DNA of 59,873 nt from Pseudomonadota bacterium (GTDB lineage Bacteria > Pseudomonadota > Gammaproteobacteria > Steroidobacterales > Steroidobacteraceae). This document shows, piece after piece, positions 8,557-17,580 of the stretch (within the stretch, counting starts at the first letter, position 1; every line of letters begins with the position of its first letter). The notes beneath the pieces were generated by a model. It saw only the letters and a list, made by a program, of their open reading frames with translations. It was not told where the DNA came from and searched no databases. Location: the NCBI GenBank assembly GCA_023433465.1, contig JAEZCR010000041.1, positions 1 to 59,873 on the forward strand, given 5' to 3'. Position numbers and translations under genes: made by a program.

Positions 8557-11331
8557 ATGACACAGCGTCCCGACCTCGTCCTCGTCGACGGATCTTCGTA
8601 CCTGTACCGCGCATTCCATGCGCTGCCGCCCTTCACCAACTCGCGCGGCGAACCGACCGGCGCGGTGTTCGGCGTGCTCAACATGCTGTCGAAATTCCTC
8701 AAGGACTACGATCCGCAACGCATCGCGGTCGTTTTCGATGCGTCGGGCAAGACGTTCCGCGACGAGCTATTCGCCGAGTACAAGGCGCATCGCCCGCCGA
8801 TGCCCGACGATCTGCGCTCGCAGATCGAACCGCTGTTCGAAGCGGTGAAGGGAATGGGGTTGCCGATCCTGCGCGAGTCCGGTGTGGAAGCGGACGACGT
8901 CATCGGCACGCTCGCCTGCACCGCCGCCCGGGAGAATCTCAGCGTTCTCATCTCCACCGGCGACAAGGACATGGCGCAGCTCGTGTCCCCGCACATCACG
9001 CTCATCAACACGATGTCGAACACAGTGCTCGATCGCGCCGGCGTGAAGGCGAAGTTCGACGTGTTTCCCGAGCAGATCATCGATTACCTCGCGCTCGTCG
9101 GCGACAGCTCGGACAACATTCCCGGCATCGACAAGGTTGGCCCCAAGACCGCCGCCAAGTGGCTGGGGCAGTATCAGACGCTCGATGCGCTGGTGGCAGA
9201 CGCCGCGAACGTCGGCGGAAAAGTGGGTGAAAACCTGCGCGCCGGCCTCGCCACGCTCGAGCTGTCGCGCAAACTCGCGAAGATCCGCACGGATCTCACG
9301 CTGCCGGTCTCGCTCGACGATCTCAAGCGGCGTGAGCCCGACGCCACGACGCTGCGCGCGCTCTACACGAAACTCGAGCTCCGTTCGCTGCTCAAGCAGC
9401 TCGACGTCGGTGGCGCGGCCCCGGCCACCGCGCCGGACGCACCCTCCGCGACGGACAAGCCGGCGCAGGCAGGCGCGCCGGCCGCGCCCGGCATCAGTTC
9501 CGGCGCGCAGATCATCGCCGCGGCCCCGCGCCTGTACGAGACGATCACGACCGAAGCACTGCTCGACGAATGGCTGGCGCGACTTTCGGCCGCGGAGCTG
9601 TTCGCGTTCGACACCGAGACGACGAGCCTCGAGTACATGAAAGCCGAGATCGTGGGGGTTTCGTTCGCCATCTCGCCCGGCAAGGCGGCCTATCTACCGC
9701 TGCGGCACGATTACGCGGGGGCTCCCGACCAGCTCGATCGCGACGCGAGCCTCGCGAAGCTCAAGCCGCTGCTCGAGTCCGCGGACCATGGGAAGGTGGG
9801 GCATCACCTCAAGTACGACGCGCACGTGCTCTCGAACCACGGCATCACACTTCGGGGCATGCGCTTCGACTCGATGCTCGAGTCGTACGTGTGGAACAGT
9901 GTCCTGCGGCACGACATGGATTCGGCCGCGGAGCGTTATCTCGGAGTGCGCACGATTCGCTACGAGGACGTCGCAGGCAAGGGCGCCAAGCAGATTCCGT
10001 TCAGCCAGGTGCCCGTGGACAAGGCCGCCGAATACTCGGCCGAAGACGCCGATGTGACGCTGCGATTGCACGAAGTGTTGTGGCCGCAGATCACCACCCA
10101 GCCCGTGCTGAAGAAGCTCTACGAGGAGATCGAGCAACCTCTCGTGCCGGTGCTCACGCGCATGGAGGAGCGGGGAGTGTTGCTCGATCGCCAGATGCTG
10201 CGGACGCAGAGCGGCGAACTCGCGAAGCGACTCATGGAGGTGCTGGCCGATGCGCACCGCGAGGCCGGCGCGCCGTTCAATCTCGATTCGCCGAAGCAGC
10301 TCTGCAACATCCTGTTCGAGAAGATGCAGCTCCCGGTGTTGCGCAAGACGCCCACCGGCCAGCCCTCGACGGCGGAAGACGTGCTGGAGGAGCTCGCGGA
10401 GAACTATCAGCTGCCCAGGCTCATCCTTGAGCATCGCAGCCTCTCGAAGCTGAAGTCGACCTACACGGACAAACTACCCGAACAGATAAACGAACGGACG
10501 GGCCGCGTTCACACGAGTTATCACCAGGCCGTGGCGGCGACCGGCCGGCTTTCGTCGCAGGATCCGAACCTGCAGAACATCCCGATCCGGACACCCGAGG
10601 GACGTCGCATCCGCCAGGCGTTCATCGCGCCGCCCGGACATGTGTTGCTGGCGGCTGACTACTCGCAGATCGAGCTGCGGATCATGGCGCACCTGTCCGG
10701 CGACGAAGGATTGCTGAGCGCGTTCGCAAGCGACAAGGACATCCACCAGGCGACGGCGTCCGAAGTGTTCGGTGTCCCCCTGGACTCGGTCAGCGCGGAT
10801 CAGCGGCGTTCTGCGAAGGCGATCAATTTCGGGCTCATCTACGGCATGAGCTCGTTCGGTCTCGCCAAGCAGCTCGCGATCCCGCGCGGCGCGGCGCAGG
10901 AATACATCGATCTGTATTTCGCGCGTTATCCGGGCGTGAAACGGTACATGGAGGAGACGCGTGCGCAGGCCAAGTCGCAGGGATACGTGGAAACGGTCTT
11001 CGGCCGCCGGCTCTATCTACCCGACATCAATGCCCGCAACAAGCAGTTCCAGCAGGCCGCCGAGCGCGCCGCCATCAATGCGCCGATGCAGGGTACCGCC
11101 GCCGACATCATCAAGCGCGCGATGATCGCGGTGGATGCGTGGTGCGAGGAACGCCCGCGCGGCTCGCGCCTCATCATGCAGGTGCATGACGAACTCGTTC
11201 TCGAAGTGGAGAGCCCGCGTGTTGACGACGTGACCGCGGCGGTGCGCCGGCACATGATGGCCGCGGCCAGCCTGCGCGTCCCACTGAAGGTCGATGTCGG
11301 ATTCGGAGCCAACTGGGACGAGGCGCATTAG
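8557..11331 (+). CDS. polA: DNA polymerase I
   Basis: Repair and Okazaki-fragment polymerase of 924 residues from ATG 8557, four bases after lptM. The order is a 5'-3' exonuclease domain (about 1-290, with VDGSSYLYRAFHALPP and GDSSDNIPGI), a 3'-5' exonuclease (about 340-530) and a polymerase domain. Proofreading looks active: FDTETTSLE, LKYDAHVL and YSAEDADVT keep the metal-binding acids. Polymerase motif A is LAADYSQIELR, motif B RRSAKAINFGLIYG and motif C VHDELVLEV. An Ala/Pro-rich linker of about 40 residues joins the first two domains. The ORF could start at 8500, but that overlaps lptM and adds no domain. Confidence 0.95.
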   Translation: MTQRPDLVLVDGSSYLYRAFHALPPFTNSRGEPTGAVFGVLNMLSKFLKDYDPQRIAVVFDASGKTFRDELFAEYKAHRPPMPDDLRSQIEPLFEAVKGMGLPILRESGVEADDVIGTLACTAARENLSVLISTGDKDMAQLVSPHITLINTMSNTVLDRAGVKAKFDVFPEQIIDYLALVGDSSDNIPGIDKVGPKTAAKWLGQYQTLDALVADAANVGGKVGENLRAGLATLELSRKLAKIRTDLTLPVSLDDLKRREPDATTLRALYTKLELRSLLKQLDVGGAAPATAPDAPSATDKPAQAGAPAAPGISSGAQIIAAAPRLYETITTEALLDEWLARLSAAELFAFDTETTSLEYMKAEIVGVSFAISPGKAAYLPLRHDYAGAPDQLDRDASLAKLKPLLESADHGKVGHHLKYDAHVLSNHGITLRGMRFDSMLESYVWNSVLRHDMDSAAERYLGVRTIRYEDVAGKGAKQIPFSQVPVDKAAEYSAEDADVTLRLHEVLWPQITTQPVLKKLYEEIEQPLVPVLTRMEERGVLLDRQMLRTQSGELAKRLMEVLADAHREAGAPFNLDSPKQLCNILFEKMQLPVLRKTPTGQPSTAEDVLEELAENYQLPRLILEHRSLSKLKSTYTDKLPEQINERTGRVHTSYHQAVAATGRLSSQDPNLQNIPIRTPEGRRIRQAFIAPPGHVLLAADYSQIELRIMAHLSGDEGLLSAFASDKDIHQATASEVFGVPLDSVSADQRRSAKAINFGLIYGMSSFGLAKQLAIPRGAAQEYIDLYFARYPGVKRYMEETRAQAKSQGYVETVFGRRLYLPDINARNKQFQQAAERAAINAPMQGTAADIIKRAMIAVDAWCEERPRGSRLIMQVHDELVLEVESPRVDDVTAAVRRHMMAAASLRVPLKVDVGFGANWDEAH

Positions 11332-11503
11332 AAAAGTCGCGTTATCCGATACCGACAGTCGCCTAACAGGATTTGTTTGTCGTCAGTCGCCGACAGGGGT
11401 GAATCGGATCGTCGGGCGCGTCACAATGCCCGCAGGAGTTCAGGGACGGTTAAGGCGTTCCGGACTCTAATCCGGCTTTCTAACCACCTTGCAGAGGTCT
11501 TAC

Positions 11504-12043
11504 ATGAACATGAAGTTCGCCGCGCTTGCATCCCTCGGTACGCTCGCGCTCATGGTCGCAGCGCCGAGTGCGCAGGCTGCCGACAATGGTTTCTATCTCG
11601 GCGCCGGCATCACGCAGACGGAATTCGACGTCGATGACGTCGGTTCGGGTGAGCTCGATGACAACAGCTTCAAGCTCATCGCGGGTTTTCGGCCGCTCGA
11701 CTGGCTGGCGGTTGAAGCAAACTACATCGATCTTGGCAGTGATGCCGGCCTCGACACGAGCGCCATCACCCTCTCCGCGCTCGCACTCGCCGAAGTCGGA
11801 ATCGTCGACTTCTACGCGCGGCTCGGCATTGCTCGCTGGGATGCCGACCTCGATACCGGGATCGGCGATTTCTCGGATGAAGGCTGGGAGCCGACTTACG
11901 GCGTGGGTGTCGGGGTGCACTTCGGAAGCATCGGCGTGCGCGCCGAGTACGAGATGTTCAATGCCAAGCTCTTTGAGTCCGAAGCCGACCTCGATACGGA
12001 CGTGAGCACGCTTTCGCTCAGTTTCACGTACACGTTTCTGTAG
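11504..12043 (+). CDS. small outer-membrane beta-barrel protein
   Basis: Predicted eight-stranded barrel of 179 residues. A signal peptide (MNMKFAALASLGTLALMVAA, cleavage near AQA-AD) is followed by alternating hydrophobic strands such as GFYLGAGITQTEF, and the chain ends in SLSFTYTFL with the aromatic C-terminus expected for BAM-dependent insertion. AGAGG at 11493-11497 favours ATG 11504 over 11489 or 11510. It stands alone between polA and a strong terminator. It resembles the general OMP_b-brl/OmpA-N group; ligand or function is unknown. Confidence 0.8.
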   Translation: MNMKFAALASLGTLALMVAAPSAQAADNGFYLGAGITQTEFDVDDVGSGELDDNSFKLIAGFRPLDWLAVEANYIDLGSDAGLDTSAITLSALALAEVGIVDFYARLGIARWDADLDTGIGDFSDEGWEPTYGVGVGVHFGSIGVRAEYEMFNAKLFESEADLDTDVSTLSLSFTYTFL

Positions 12044-12139
12044 CGCGGACACGACAGGTCGCTCCGCAACCACATGATTTTTCGACAGGATTTTTTTTAA
12101 AACTTCGGAACCTTTCGCGGGGGCGCCGTGTCTGAACTG

Positions 12140-12251
12140 TTGAGCGCGTAAAACCGCTCCCCGCTTCCCTCCCTGAGCGGGTAGCCCGGTTCACGAGACC
12201 TGTGCCGGGTTAGTCTGGCCCCGGTGGTTCTGCCACCGGGGCTTTCTTTTT
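12140..12251 (+). ncRNA. possible small RNA or structured 3'UTR with C-rich loop
   Basis: Three consecutive hairpins lie between the barrel gene and engB. The first (12154-12159 with 12175-12180) exposes a 15-base loop containing CTTCCCTCCCT, complementary to Shine-Dalgarno-like GGAGGG. The second pairs 12183-12189 with 12205-12211. The third is a strong intrinsic terminator at 12218-12251. This is the layout of a 3'UTR-derived regulatory RNA with an anti-SD loop. No known family is recognised and no clear promoter is seen, so it may only be the mRNA tail. Confidence 0.3.
12218..12251 (+). terminator. intrinsic terminator downstream of the barrel gene
   Basis: A ten-base-pair GC-rich stem (12218-12227 with 12233-12242) with a TTCTG loop is followed by TTTCTTTTT. 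This is a textbook rho-independent terminator for rightward transcription. Confidence 0.88.
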
Positions 12252-12252
12252 G

Positions 12253-12334
12253 GGGGCTGGCGCCCCACTTCTCACGGGGCCGAAGCGGCCCCGTCCATGA
12301 AGTGGTTACAACAAGAGCTCTGGGGCTGGCGCCC
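12253..12334. repeat. short direct repeat flanking a hairpin
   Basis: The 13-mer GGGGCTGGCGCCC occurs at 12253-12265 and 12322-12334. Between them lies an 8-bp hairpin (12274-12281 with 12287-12294, loop GAAGC). The second copy abuts the engB stop codon. It may help end leftward transcription from engB, though no T-run follows. No mobile-element gene is nearby. Confidence 0.5.
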
Positions 12335-12335
12335 T

Positions 12336-12914
12336 TTAAGAGAAGAACTCCAGCAGGCGTTTTTGGGCGGCTTGGACGCCAAGCTTGTCGGGGGCTGAGA
12401 AGACCTGGGCGGTCATGCCGGGCAGCAAGGCTTGCTCCGTTTCCTTGAGGGCGGCGGAGCGTTCGCGTTGGTTGAGTTTGTCCGCCTTGGTCAGCAGGAC
12501 ATGGACCTGCCAGTTCGCGGCGGAGGCCCAGGACACGAGCTGCATATCCTCATCCTTCAGACCGCGGCGGATATCGACGATGAGGAACAGTCCGGTGAGG
12601 CATGCGCGGCCCGGCAGGGCTTCGATGACCCGGGTCCATTGCTTGCGTTCCACGGGGGAGGCTTGCGCGTATCCATAGCCCGGTAAATCGATGATGCGGC
12701 GGCCTTCGCCAACCTCGAAGAAGTTGAGTAGTTTGGTCCGGCCGGGGGTCTTGCTGGTGCGTGCCAGACCATTGCGCGCGAGGATCGCGTTGATCGCGCT
12801 CGATTTGCCGGCATTGGATCGCCCAGCGAACGCGACTTCACGGCCCTCATCCGGAGGGAACTGGCGCGCCTCGGCCACGGAGATCAGGAAGCGCACGTTC
12901 GGAAATTGACTCAT
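12336..12914 (-). CDS. engB: ribosome-biogenesis GTPase EngB/YsxC (YihA)
   Basis: Essential-type small GTPase that assists assembly of the large ribosomal subunit. The 192-residue protein has G1 GRSNAGKSS, G3 DLPGYGYA and G4 TKADKL in the right order. A PGRTKLLNFFE stretch forms switch I. It is read leftward, divergent from the cytochrome c4 gene. The same arrangement (polA, engB, cytochrome c4, dsbA) is found in pseudomonads, which supports the calls in this block. Confidence 0.95.
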   Translation of the reverse strand: MSQFPNVRFLISVAEARQFPPDEGREVAFAGRSNAGKSSAINAILARNGLARTSKTPGRTKLLNFFEVGEGRRIIDLPGYGYAQASPVERKQWTRVIEALPGRACLTGLFLIVDIRRGLKDEDMQLVSWASAANWQVHVLLTKADKLNQRERSAALKETEQALLPGMTAQVFSAPDKLGVQAAQKRLLEFFS

Positions 12915-12949
12915 TGATCGGGCTCGCGCTTCCGTAAACGCGGCTAGTG

Positions 12950-12955
12950 TACAAT
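12950..12955 (+). promoter_or_regulatory. candidate -10 box for cytochrome c4
   Basis: TACAAT lies 31 bases before the cytochrome start, in the divergent engB/cytochrome gap. No convincing -35 is present at 17 bases. Confidence 0.35.
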
Positions 12956-12985
12956 TCGCCGCCTTCCTCGGAGCCCCGCAAGACC

Positions 12986-13657
12986 ATGATTGAGAGAAGA
13001 TTTTCCGCGCCCCTAGGCGCCGCTATCGTTTGCACGCTGCTCGGAATGGCCATTCCCGCCAGTGCGGCGGAGGCCGCCCCAAAGGGCGACGCCGCGGCCG
13101 GCGAAGCCAAGGCCGCCGTGTGCACCGCCTGCCATGGCGTGAACGGCAACAGCGTGAACCCGGAATGGCCCAGCATCGCCGGGCAAAACGCTGCATACAT
13201 CCGCGAGCAGCTCGACATGTTCAAGGCGCGCAAGCGCATCAATGAAGTGATGTACCCGGTCATCGCGAACCTCACCGAACAGGACTTCGCGGACCTGGCC
13301 GAGTACTACTCCAAGCAGACCCCCTCGGGGCTCGAAGCCGATCCGTCGTACTGGAAGGCCGGCGAGGCCCTGTACCGGTCGGGCGACCCGTCCCGGAACA
13401 TCCCGGCGTGCACCGCGTGTCATGGACCGGCCGGCCAGGGTAATTCCGCGTCGGGATATCCCGCGCTGCGCGCGCAACACTCCGTGTACACGGTGAAACA
13501 GCTGCAGGATTACCACACGCAGAACCGCTATCGCGATGCCACGGACCCGGCCACGGTTCACTCGACGCGCAACAGCGCGATGATGACCGCGATCGCCGAG
13601 CGGCTCTCGCCGGAAGACATCCGCAACCTGGCGTCGTATCTGCAGGGACTGCGCTGA
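12986..13657 (+). CDS. di-haem cytochrome c4
   Basis: Periplasmic or membrane-attached electron carrier to terminal oxidases. The 223-residue protein has a signal peptide ending near ASA-AEA and two CTACH haem motifs, one in each half (around residues 48 and 153), matching the duplicated cytochrome c4 fold. Conserved methionine ligands occur in VMYPVIANL and NSAMMTAIAERL. I chose ATG 12986; the longer start at 12947 would lack a proper signal. dsbA follows 22 bases later, and thiol redox and c-type cytochromes are often neighbours. Confidence 0.9.
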   Translation: MIERRFSAPLGAAIVCTLLGMAIPASAAEAAPKGDAAAGEAKAAVCTACHGVNGNSVNPEWPSIAGQNAAYIREQLDMFKARKRINEVMYPVIANLTEQDFADLAEYYSKQTPSGLEADPSYWKAGEALYRSGDPSRNIPACTACHGPAGQGNSASGYPALRAQHSVYTVKQLQDYHTQNRYRDATDPATVHSTRNSAMMTAIAERLSPEDIRNLASYLQGLR

Positions 13658-13679
13658 AAGGCGCTCCCGCGAGGAGCCG

Positions 13680-14354
13680 ATGATGACCCGTGCGTTTCAT
13701 CTGCTCGCGGTCGGACTGATTGCCGCGGTCGTAGCGTCCGCGGCAACCCCGGTCGCCAAGGAATCGGTCGGCCAGTGGCGCGCTGGCGCTAACTACCTGC
13801 TCGTGCCGGCTCCGCAGCCGACCGGCGCGGCGCGCGGGCGCGTCGAGGTCAACGAGGTGTTCTGGTACGGCTGCGGCCATTGTTACGCGCTGGATCCGAC
13901 GCTGGAAGACTGGCGCGAAACGAAAGCGGAATACATCGACTTCCGGCGCACCCCGGTGATGTGGGGACCGCCGCACCGCCATCACGCGAAACTCTTCTAT
14001 ACCCTCCAGGCCCTCGATCGCGGCGACCTGCACCCGAAGGTTTTCGATGCGATCCACCGTGACGGCAAGATGCTCGCGACGAACGGCGACGACGCCGCGG
14101 CTCGCGCGATGCACCTCGGGTTCCTGAAGGAACACGGCGTGTCGGAAAAGGATTTCAATGCAGCGTACGATTCACCCGCGGTGGCGGCGAACCTGCAGCG
14201 CGCGGAAGAGGTGACGCAGAACTACTCCGTGGCGAGCGTTCCCTTGCTCATCGTCAACGGCAAGTACACGACCACCGTCACCATGGCCGGTGGATCGCCG
14301 GGCAGTCTCATCTCGCTGATCAACGACCTCGCCGCCAGCGAGCGGCCCCGCTGA
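13680..14354 (+). CDS. dsbA: thiol:disulfide interchange protein DsbA
   Basis: Periplasmic oxidase that introduces disulfides into secreted proteins. The 224-residue product has an N-terminal signal segment, then the thioredoxin-fold active site YGCGHCYAL (CGHC, about residues 63-66) and the cis-proline loop SVPLLIV near the end. GAGGAG at 13671-13676 is only 3 bases from ATG 13680 and 6 from ATG 13683, so 13683 may be the true start. LptM, encoded nearby, works on LptD disulfides that DsbA also handles. Confidence 0.92.
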   Translation: MMTRAFHLLAVGLIAAVVASAATPVAKESVGQWRAGANYLLVPAPQPTGAARGRVEVNEVFWYGCGHCYALDPTLEDWRETKAEYIDFRRTPVMWGPPHRHHAKLFYTLQALDRGDLHPKVFDAIHRDGKMLATNGDDAAARAMHLGFLKEHGVSEKDFNAAYDSPAVAANLQRAEEVTQNYSVASVPLLIVNGKYTTTVTMAGGSPGSLISLINDLAASERPR

Positions 14355-14392
14355 GCGCGCCGCACGCAGGTCATGCACGACGTGGCGCGTAA

Positions 14393-15367
14393 ATGCTGAG
14401 CGCCTTCATTCCCCAGACCCAGGGACTCGCGCGCTTCGAGTTGCGCCCGGGCGCCGCGATCCCGCCAGATGCCATCTGGCTCGATCTGCTCGAGCCGGCC
14501 CCCGCCGAAGAGCGCCAGGTGGAGAGCTTTCTCGCGATCGACGTGCCGACCCGCGACGAAATGCGCGAGATCGAGTCGTCGAATCGCCTGTACGAAGAGA
14601 ACGGCGCGCTCTACATGACCGCCACCGTGATCACGAAGCTCGATTCCGATCTGCCCGAGAGCACGCAGATCACGTTCATTCTCTCGAGCGCCAAACTCGT
14701 GACGAATCGTTACGTCGATCCCCTGCCTTTTCGTCGCTTCATCGCGTACGCGGAGCGGCATCCCAACTCGTGCAACTCGCCGCCCGCGCTGCTCGCGGGC
14801 CTCGTGGAGGCCATCGTCAATCGCGTGGCCGACGTCATCGAGCGCGCCGCGACCGATCTCGATGCCGCTTCAGCCGAAGTCTTCAGCGCGTCGCGGCGCA
14901 AGCGCGGCGGCATGCGCGACTTCCGCACCATCCTCGAGAGGCTTGGCCAGAACGGCGATCTCATCTCAAAGGCTCGCGAGAGCCTCGTGAGCCTGGGCCG
15001 CATGCTGACCTTCTTGCAGCAGAGCACGACGGTGCCGATGACCCAGGATGTGCGGGCTCGCTTTCGCACGGTCGCCCGCGACGTCACGGCCATGAGTGAC
15101 CATGCCTCGTTTCTCGGGACGAAGGTCGCCTTCATCCTCGAAGCCACCCTGGGCCTGATCAACATCGACCAGAACAACATCCTCAAGATCTTCTCGGTCG
15201 TAACCGTCTTCCTGCTGCCGCCCTCGGTCATCGGGGCCATTTACGGCATGAATTTCGAGCAAATTCCCTGGCTGCACGACCGCTGGGGCTTCTGGGCGGC
15301 GCTGGGCCTGATGTTGGTGTCCGCGATTGGCCCATTCCTGTACTTCAAGCGGAAACAGTGGCTCTGA
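14393..15367 (+). CDS. corA: CorA-family divalent-cation transporter
   Basis: Inner-membrane magnesium/cobalt channel of 324 residues. A large cytosolic domain is followed by two C-terminal membrane helices, with the family's YGMN signature (YGMNFEQIP) at the end of the first, and a basic tail YFKRKQWL. The start ATG 14393 has no clear ribosome site. Zinc-exporting ZntB relatives share the GMN motif, so the exact ion is inferred from the family. Confidence 0.9.
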   Translation: MLSAFIPQTQGLARFELRPGAAIPPDAIWLDLLEPAPAEERQVESFLAIDVPTRDEMREIESSNRLYEENGALYMTATVITKLDSDLPESTQITFILSSAKLVTNRYVDPLPFRRFIAYAERHPNSCNSPPALLAGLVEAIVNRVADVIERAATDLDAASAEVFSASRRKRGGMRDFRTILERLGQNGDLISKARESLVSLGRMLTFLQQSTTVPMTQDVRARFRTVARDVTAMSDHASFLGTKVAFILEATLGLINIDQNNILKIFSVVTVFLLPPSVIGAIYGMNFEQIPWLHDRWGFWAALGLMLVSAIGPFLYFKRKQWL

Positions 15368-15388
15368 CCAGCTAGAATCCGCAGCCCC

Positions 15389-15465
15389 GCGCCCGTAGCT
15401 CAGCTGGATAGAGTGACGGTTTCCGAAGCCGTAGGTCACAGGTTCGAATCCTGTCGGGCGCGCCA
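15389..15465 (+). tRNA. tRNA-Arg (anticodon CCG)
   Basis: A complete 77-base cloverleaf: the acceptor stem GCGCCCG pairs with CGGGCGC, the anticodon stem ACGGT pairs with GCCGT around loop TTCCGAA (anticodon CCG), and the T-loop is TTCGAAT. CCA is encoded. It reads the arginine codon CGG, common in this GC-rich genome. No integrase or duplicated 3' end is nearby, so it is not an attachment site in this window. Confidence 0.97.
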
Positions 15466-15479
15466 GTTTTTACAACGGA

Positions 15480-15485
15480 TATACT
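15480..15485 (+). promoter_or_regulatory. candidate -10 box, possibly leaderless start
   Basis: TATACT ends 8 bases before the ATG of the cytochrome c5 gene. If used, the transcript would start almost at the start codon. No -35 is recognisable. Confidence 0.4.
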
Positions 15486-15493
15486 TCGCGCCC

Positions 15494-16006
15494 ATGAGCA
15501 AGCAGGACTCCCATTTCTTCAATAATTTCAGCCTCGTGCTGGGCATTTTGTTCGCCGTGACCATCGGCCTTTTTGTCTTCGCGCGCTATGTCGGCGCCGA
15601 ACACCAGGTCAAGCAGGTGACGCGGGATCCGCGTTTCCTCGCCAGCGTCGAAGAGCGGCTGCAGCCCGTCGCGCGCGTGGCGATCGCCGGGCAGGACAAC
15701 TCGGCGCTGAAGATCGAGAGTGCGGAACCCGCCGGACCGGCGAAGGAACTGCCCGCGGACGGGACCGCGGCGTATGCCGTCGCCTGTGCCACCTGCCACG
15801 CGTCGGGACTCGCGGGAGCTCCGAAGGTTGGCGACAAGGGGGCCTGGGGACCTCGCATCGCGCAGGGCAAGGACACGCTGTACAAGCACGCCGTCGAAGG
15901 CTTCAACGGCAAGACCGGCGTGATGCCCGCCAAGGGCGGACAGGTGTCTTGGCCGGATGATCTCGTCCGCCAGGCGGTCGATCATATGGTGGAACTCACC
16001 CAGTAA
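15494..16006 (+). CDS. membrane-anchored cytochrome c5-type protein
   Basis: Mono-haem c-type cytochrome of 170 residues. An uncleaved N-terminal membrane helix (about residues 13-31, LVLGILFAVTIGLFVFARYV) anchors a periplasmic domain. The haem motif is CATCH near residue 97, with the likely methionine ligand in GVMPAKGG. It probably passes electrons in respiration. Longer in-frame starts overlap the tRNA and are rejected. Confidence 0.88.
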   Translation: MSKQDSHFFNNFSLVLGILFAVTIGLFVFARYVGAEHQVKQVTRDPRFLASVEERLQPVARVAIAGQDNSALKIESAEPAGPAKELPADGTAAYAVACATCHASGLAGAPKVGDKGAWGPRIAQGKDTLYKHAVEGFNGKTGVMPAKGGQVSWPDDLVRQAVDHMVELTQ

Positions 16007-16015
16007 TCGGCCGGA

Positions 16016-17530
16016 TCACTCGATCGCGCGCCGCAGCTGCAAGGCTTCGGCGAGATGAACGGGCCCGATCGGGCCCGTTTCGTTTTCGAGGTCCGCGATC
16101 GTGCGCGCCACGCGCAGCACGCGGTGAACACCCCGCGCCGACAGCGCGAGCCTGGCCCGCGCCTGCCCCAGCAGTTGCCTGCCGAGCCGGTCCAGACGGC
16201 ACAGCTTCTGCGCATCGCGCCCGGTGAGCGCGGCATTGAGCATGCCGATGCGCGCCATCTGCTGCTCATGAGCAGTTCGAACGCGCTCGGCCAGACGAGC
16301 CGAAGTCCATTGGCCGTCACCGGGCGCCGCGTCGCCCAGCAGTTCTTCGCTAGAAAGCGCAGGCACCTCGATACGCAGATCGATGCGATCGAGCAGCGGT
16401 CCCGAGATGCGCGCGCGATACCGCGCGATGAGGCCGGGCGGACAGCGGCAGCGCCCCGTCGGATCGCCGAGATAGCCGCACGGGCATGGGTTCATCGCCG
16501 CCACGAGCTGGAATCGCGCGGGGTACTCCACACGCAACGCGGCGCGCGCGATGGACACGTAGCCGGATTCGAGCGGCTCGCGCAACGACTCGAGCACCGC
16601 GCGATTGAATTCCGGAAGCTCGTCCAGGAACAACACGCCGCGATGGGCGAGGCTCACTTCACCTGGAAGCCCACGTGGGCCGCCGCCGATGATGGCGCCC
16701 GCGGATGCGCTGTGATGCGGCGCGCGGAATGGACGCCTTCCGAATTGGCGCACGTCGAATCCGCATCCGGTGACCGAGGCGATCGATGCCACGTCGAGCG
16801 CCTCGTCGGGACGCAGCGGCGGCAGCAATCCCGGCAGTCGCTGCGCGAGCATGGTCTTGCCGGTGCCGGGCGGCCCGATCAGCAGCAGGCTGTGTCCTCC
16901 GGCCGCCGCGATCAACAGCGCGCGCTTGGCGATTGCCTGTCCCCGGACATCCGCTAGATCCGGAATGCTCGCGATGGTCGCCATCGATGGATCGATCGAC
17001 GACGGTGTCTGTTCGTCAACGCCGCTGGCCGCGCAGGCGGCTAACAAGGTTCGCGGACCGTGCGCGGCCACCGGCTCGGCAAGTTTCGCTTCGGCGAGAT
17101 TCGCCGCGGGCACGACGACGCGCCGCGACTCCCGCCGCGCATGCGCGGCGGCGAGCAACACACCTTTCACCGGCTTGAGCTCTCCCGCGAGGCCCAGCTC
17201 TCCGTAGAACTCGGTGTCCTCGAGAGTCTTCTCGTCGAAGCGGATCTGCGAAGACGCAAGCAGGATGCCGAGAGCGATCGGCAGATCGTAGCGGCAGCCT
17301 TCCTTCGGTAGATCGGCCGGAGAGAGATTCACCGTGATGCGGCCAGCGGGAAAATCGAAACCTGAATTGACGAGCGCGGCGCGCACTCGATCCTTGCTTT
17401 CCTTCACCGCGACGGCCGGCAAACCCACGATCGAAAAGGTCGGAAGACCTCCACCGAGATGAACTTCCACCTGCACGCGCGGAGCGGACAACCCGATCTG
17501 CGCGCGGCTCGCCACGCGTGCGGTTCCCAT
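16016..17530 (-). CDS. comM: Mg-chelatase-like AAA+ protein ComM/YifB
   Basis: Hexameric AAA+ helicase that speeds branch migration during natural transformation. The 504-residue protein has an N-terminal ChlI-like domain (about 1-120), the Walker A loop GPPGTGKT, Walker B LFLDELPEF and a C-terminal Mg-chelatase domain (HRVLRVARTIADLE). GGGAGG sits just upstream of ATG 17530. The gene ends 9 bases from the cytochrome c5 stop in tail-to-tail orientation. Presence of comM suggests, but does not prove, natural competence. Confidence 0.93.
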   Translation of the reverse strand: MGTARVASRAQIGLSAPRVQVEVHLGGGLPTFSIVGLPAVAVKESKDRVRAALVNSGFDFPAGRITVNLSPADLPKEGCRYDLPIALGILLASSQIRFDEKTLEDTEFYGELGLAGELKPVKGVLLAAAHARRESRRVVVPAANLAEAKLAEPVAAHGPRTLLAACAASGVDEQTPSSIDPSMATIASIPDLADVRGQAIAKRALLIAAAGGHSLLLIGPPGTGKTMLAQRLPGLLPPLRPDEALDVASIASVTGCGFDVRQFGRRPFRAPHHSASAGAIIGGGPRGLPGEVSLAHRGVLFLDELPEFNRAVLESLREPLESGYVSIARAALRVEYPARFQLVAAMNPCPCGYLGDPTGRCRCPPGLIARYRARISGPLLDRIDLRIEVPALSSEELLGDAAPGDGQWTSARLAERVRTAHEQQMARIGMLNAALTGRDAQKLCRLDRLGRQLLGQARARLALSARGVHRVLRVARTIADLENETGPIGPVHLAEALQLRRAIE

Positions 17531-17580
17531 TGAACCTCCCTGTTCGTCCGCCGGCGTCCTTGCCGGCTCGGGCAGGCCGC

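Noticed and set aside
15389..15465. tRNA-Arg as a possible integration site for a mobile element
   Set aside because: Flanking genes are core respiratory and transport genes and there is no integrase or repeated tRNA end.
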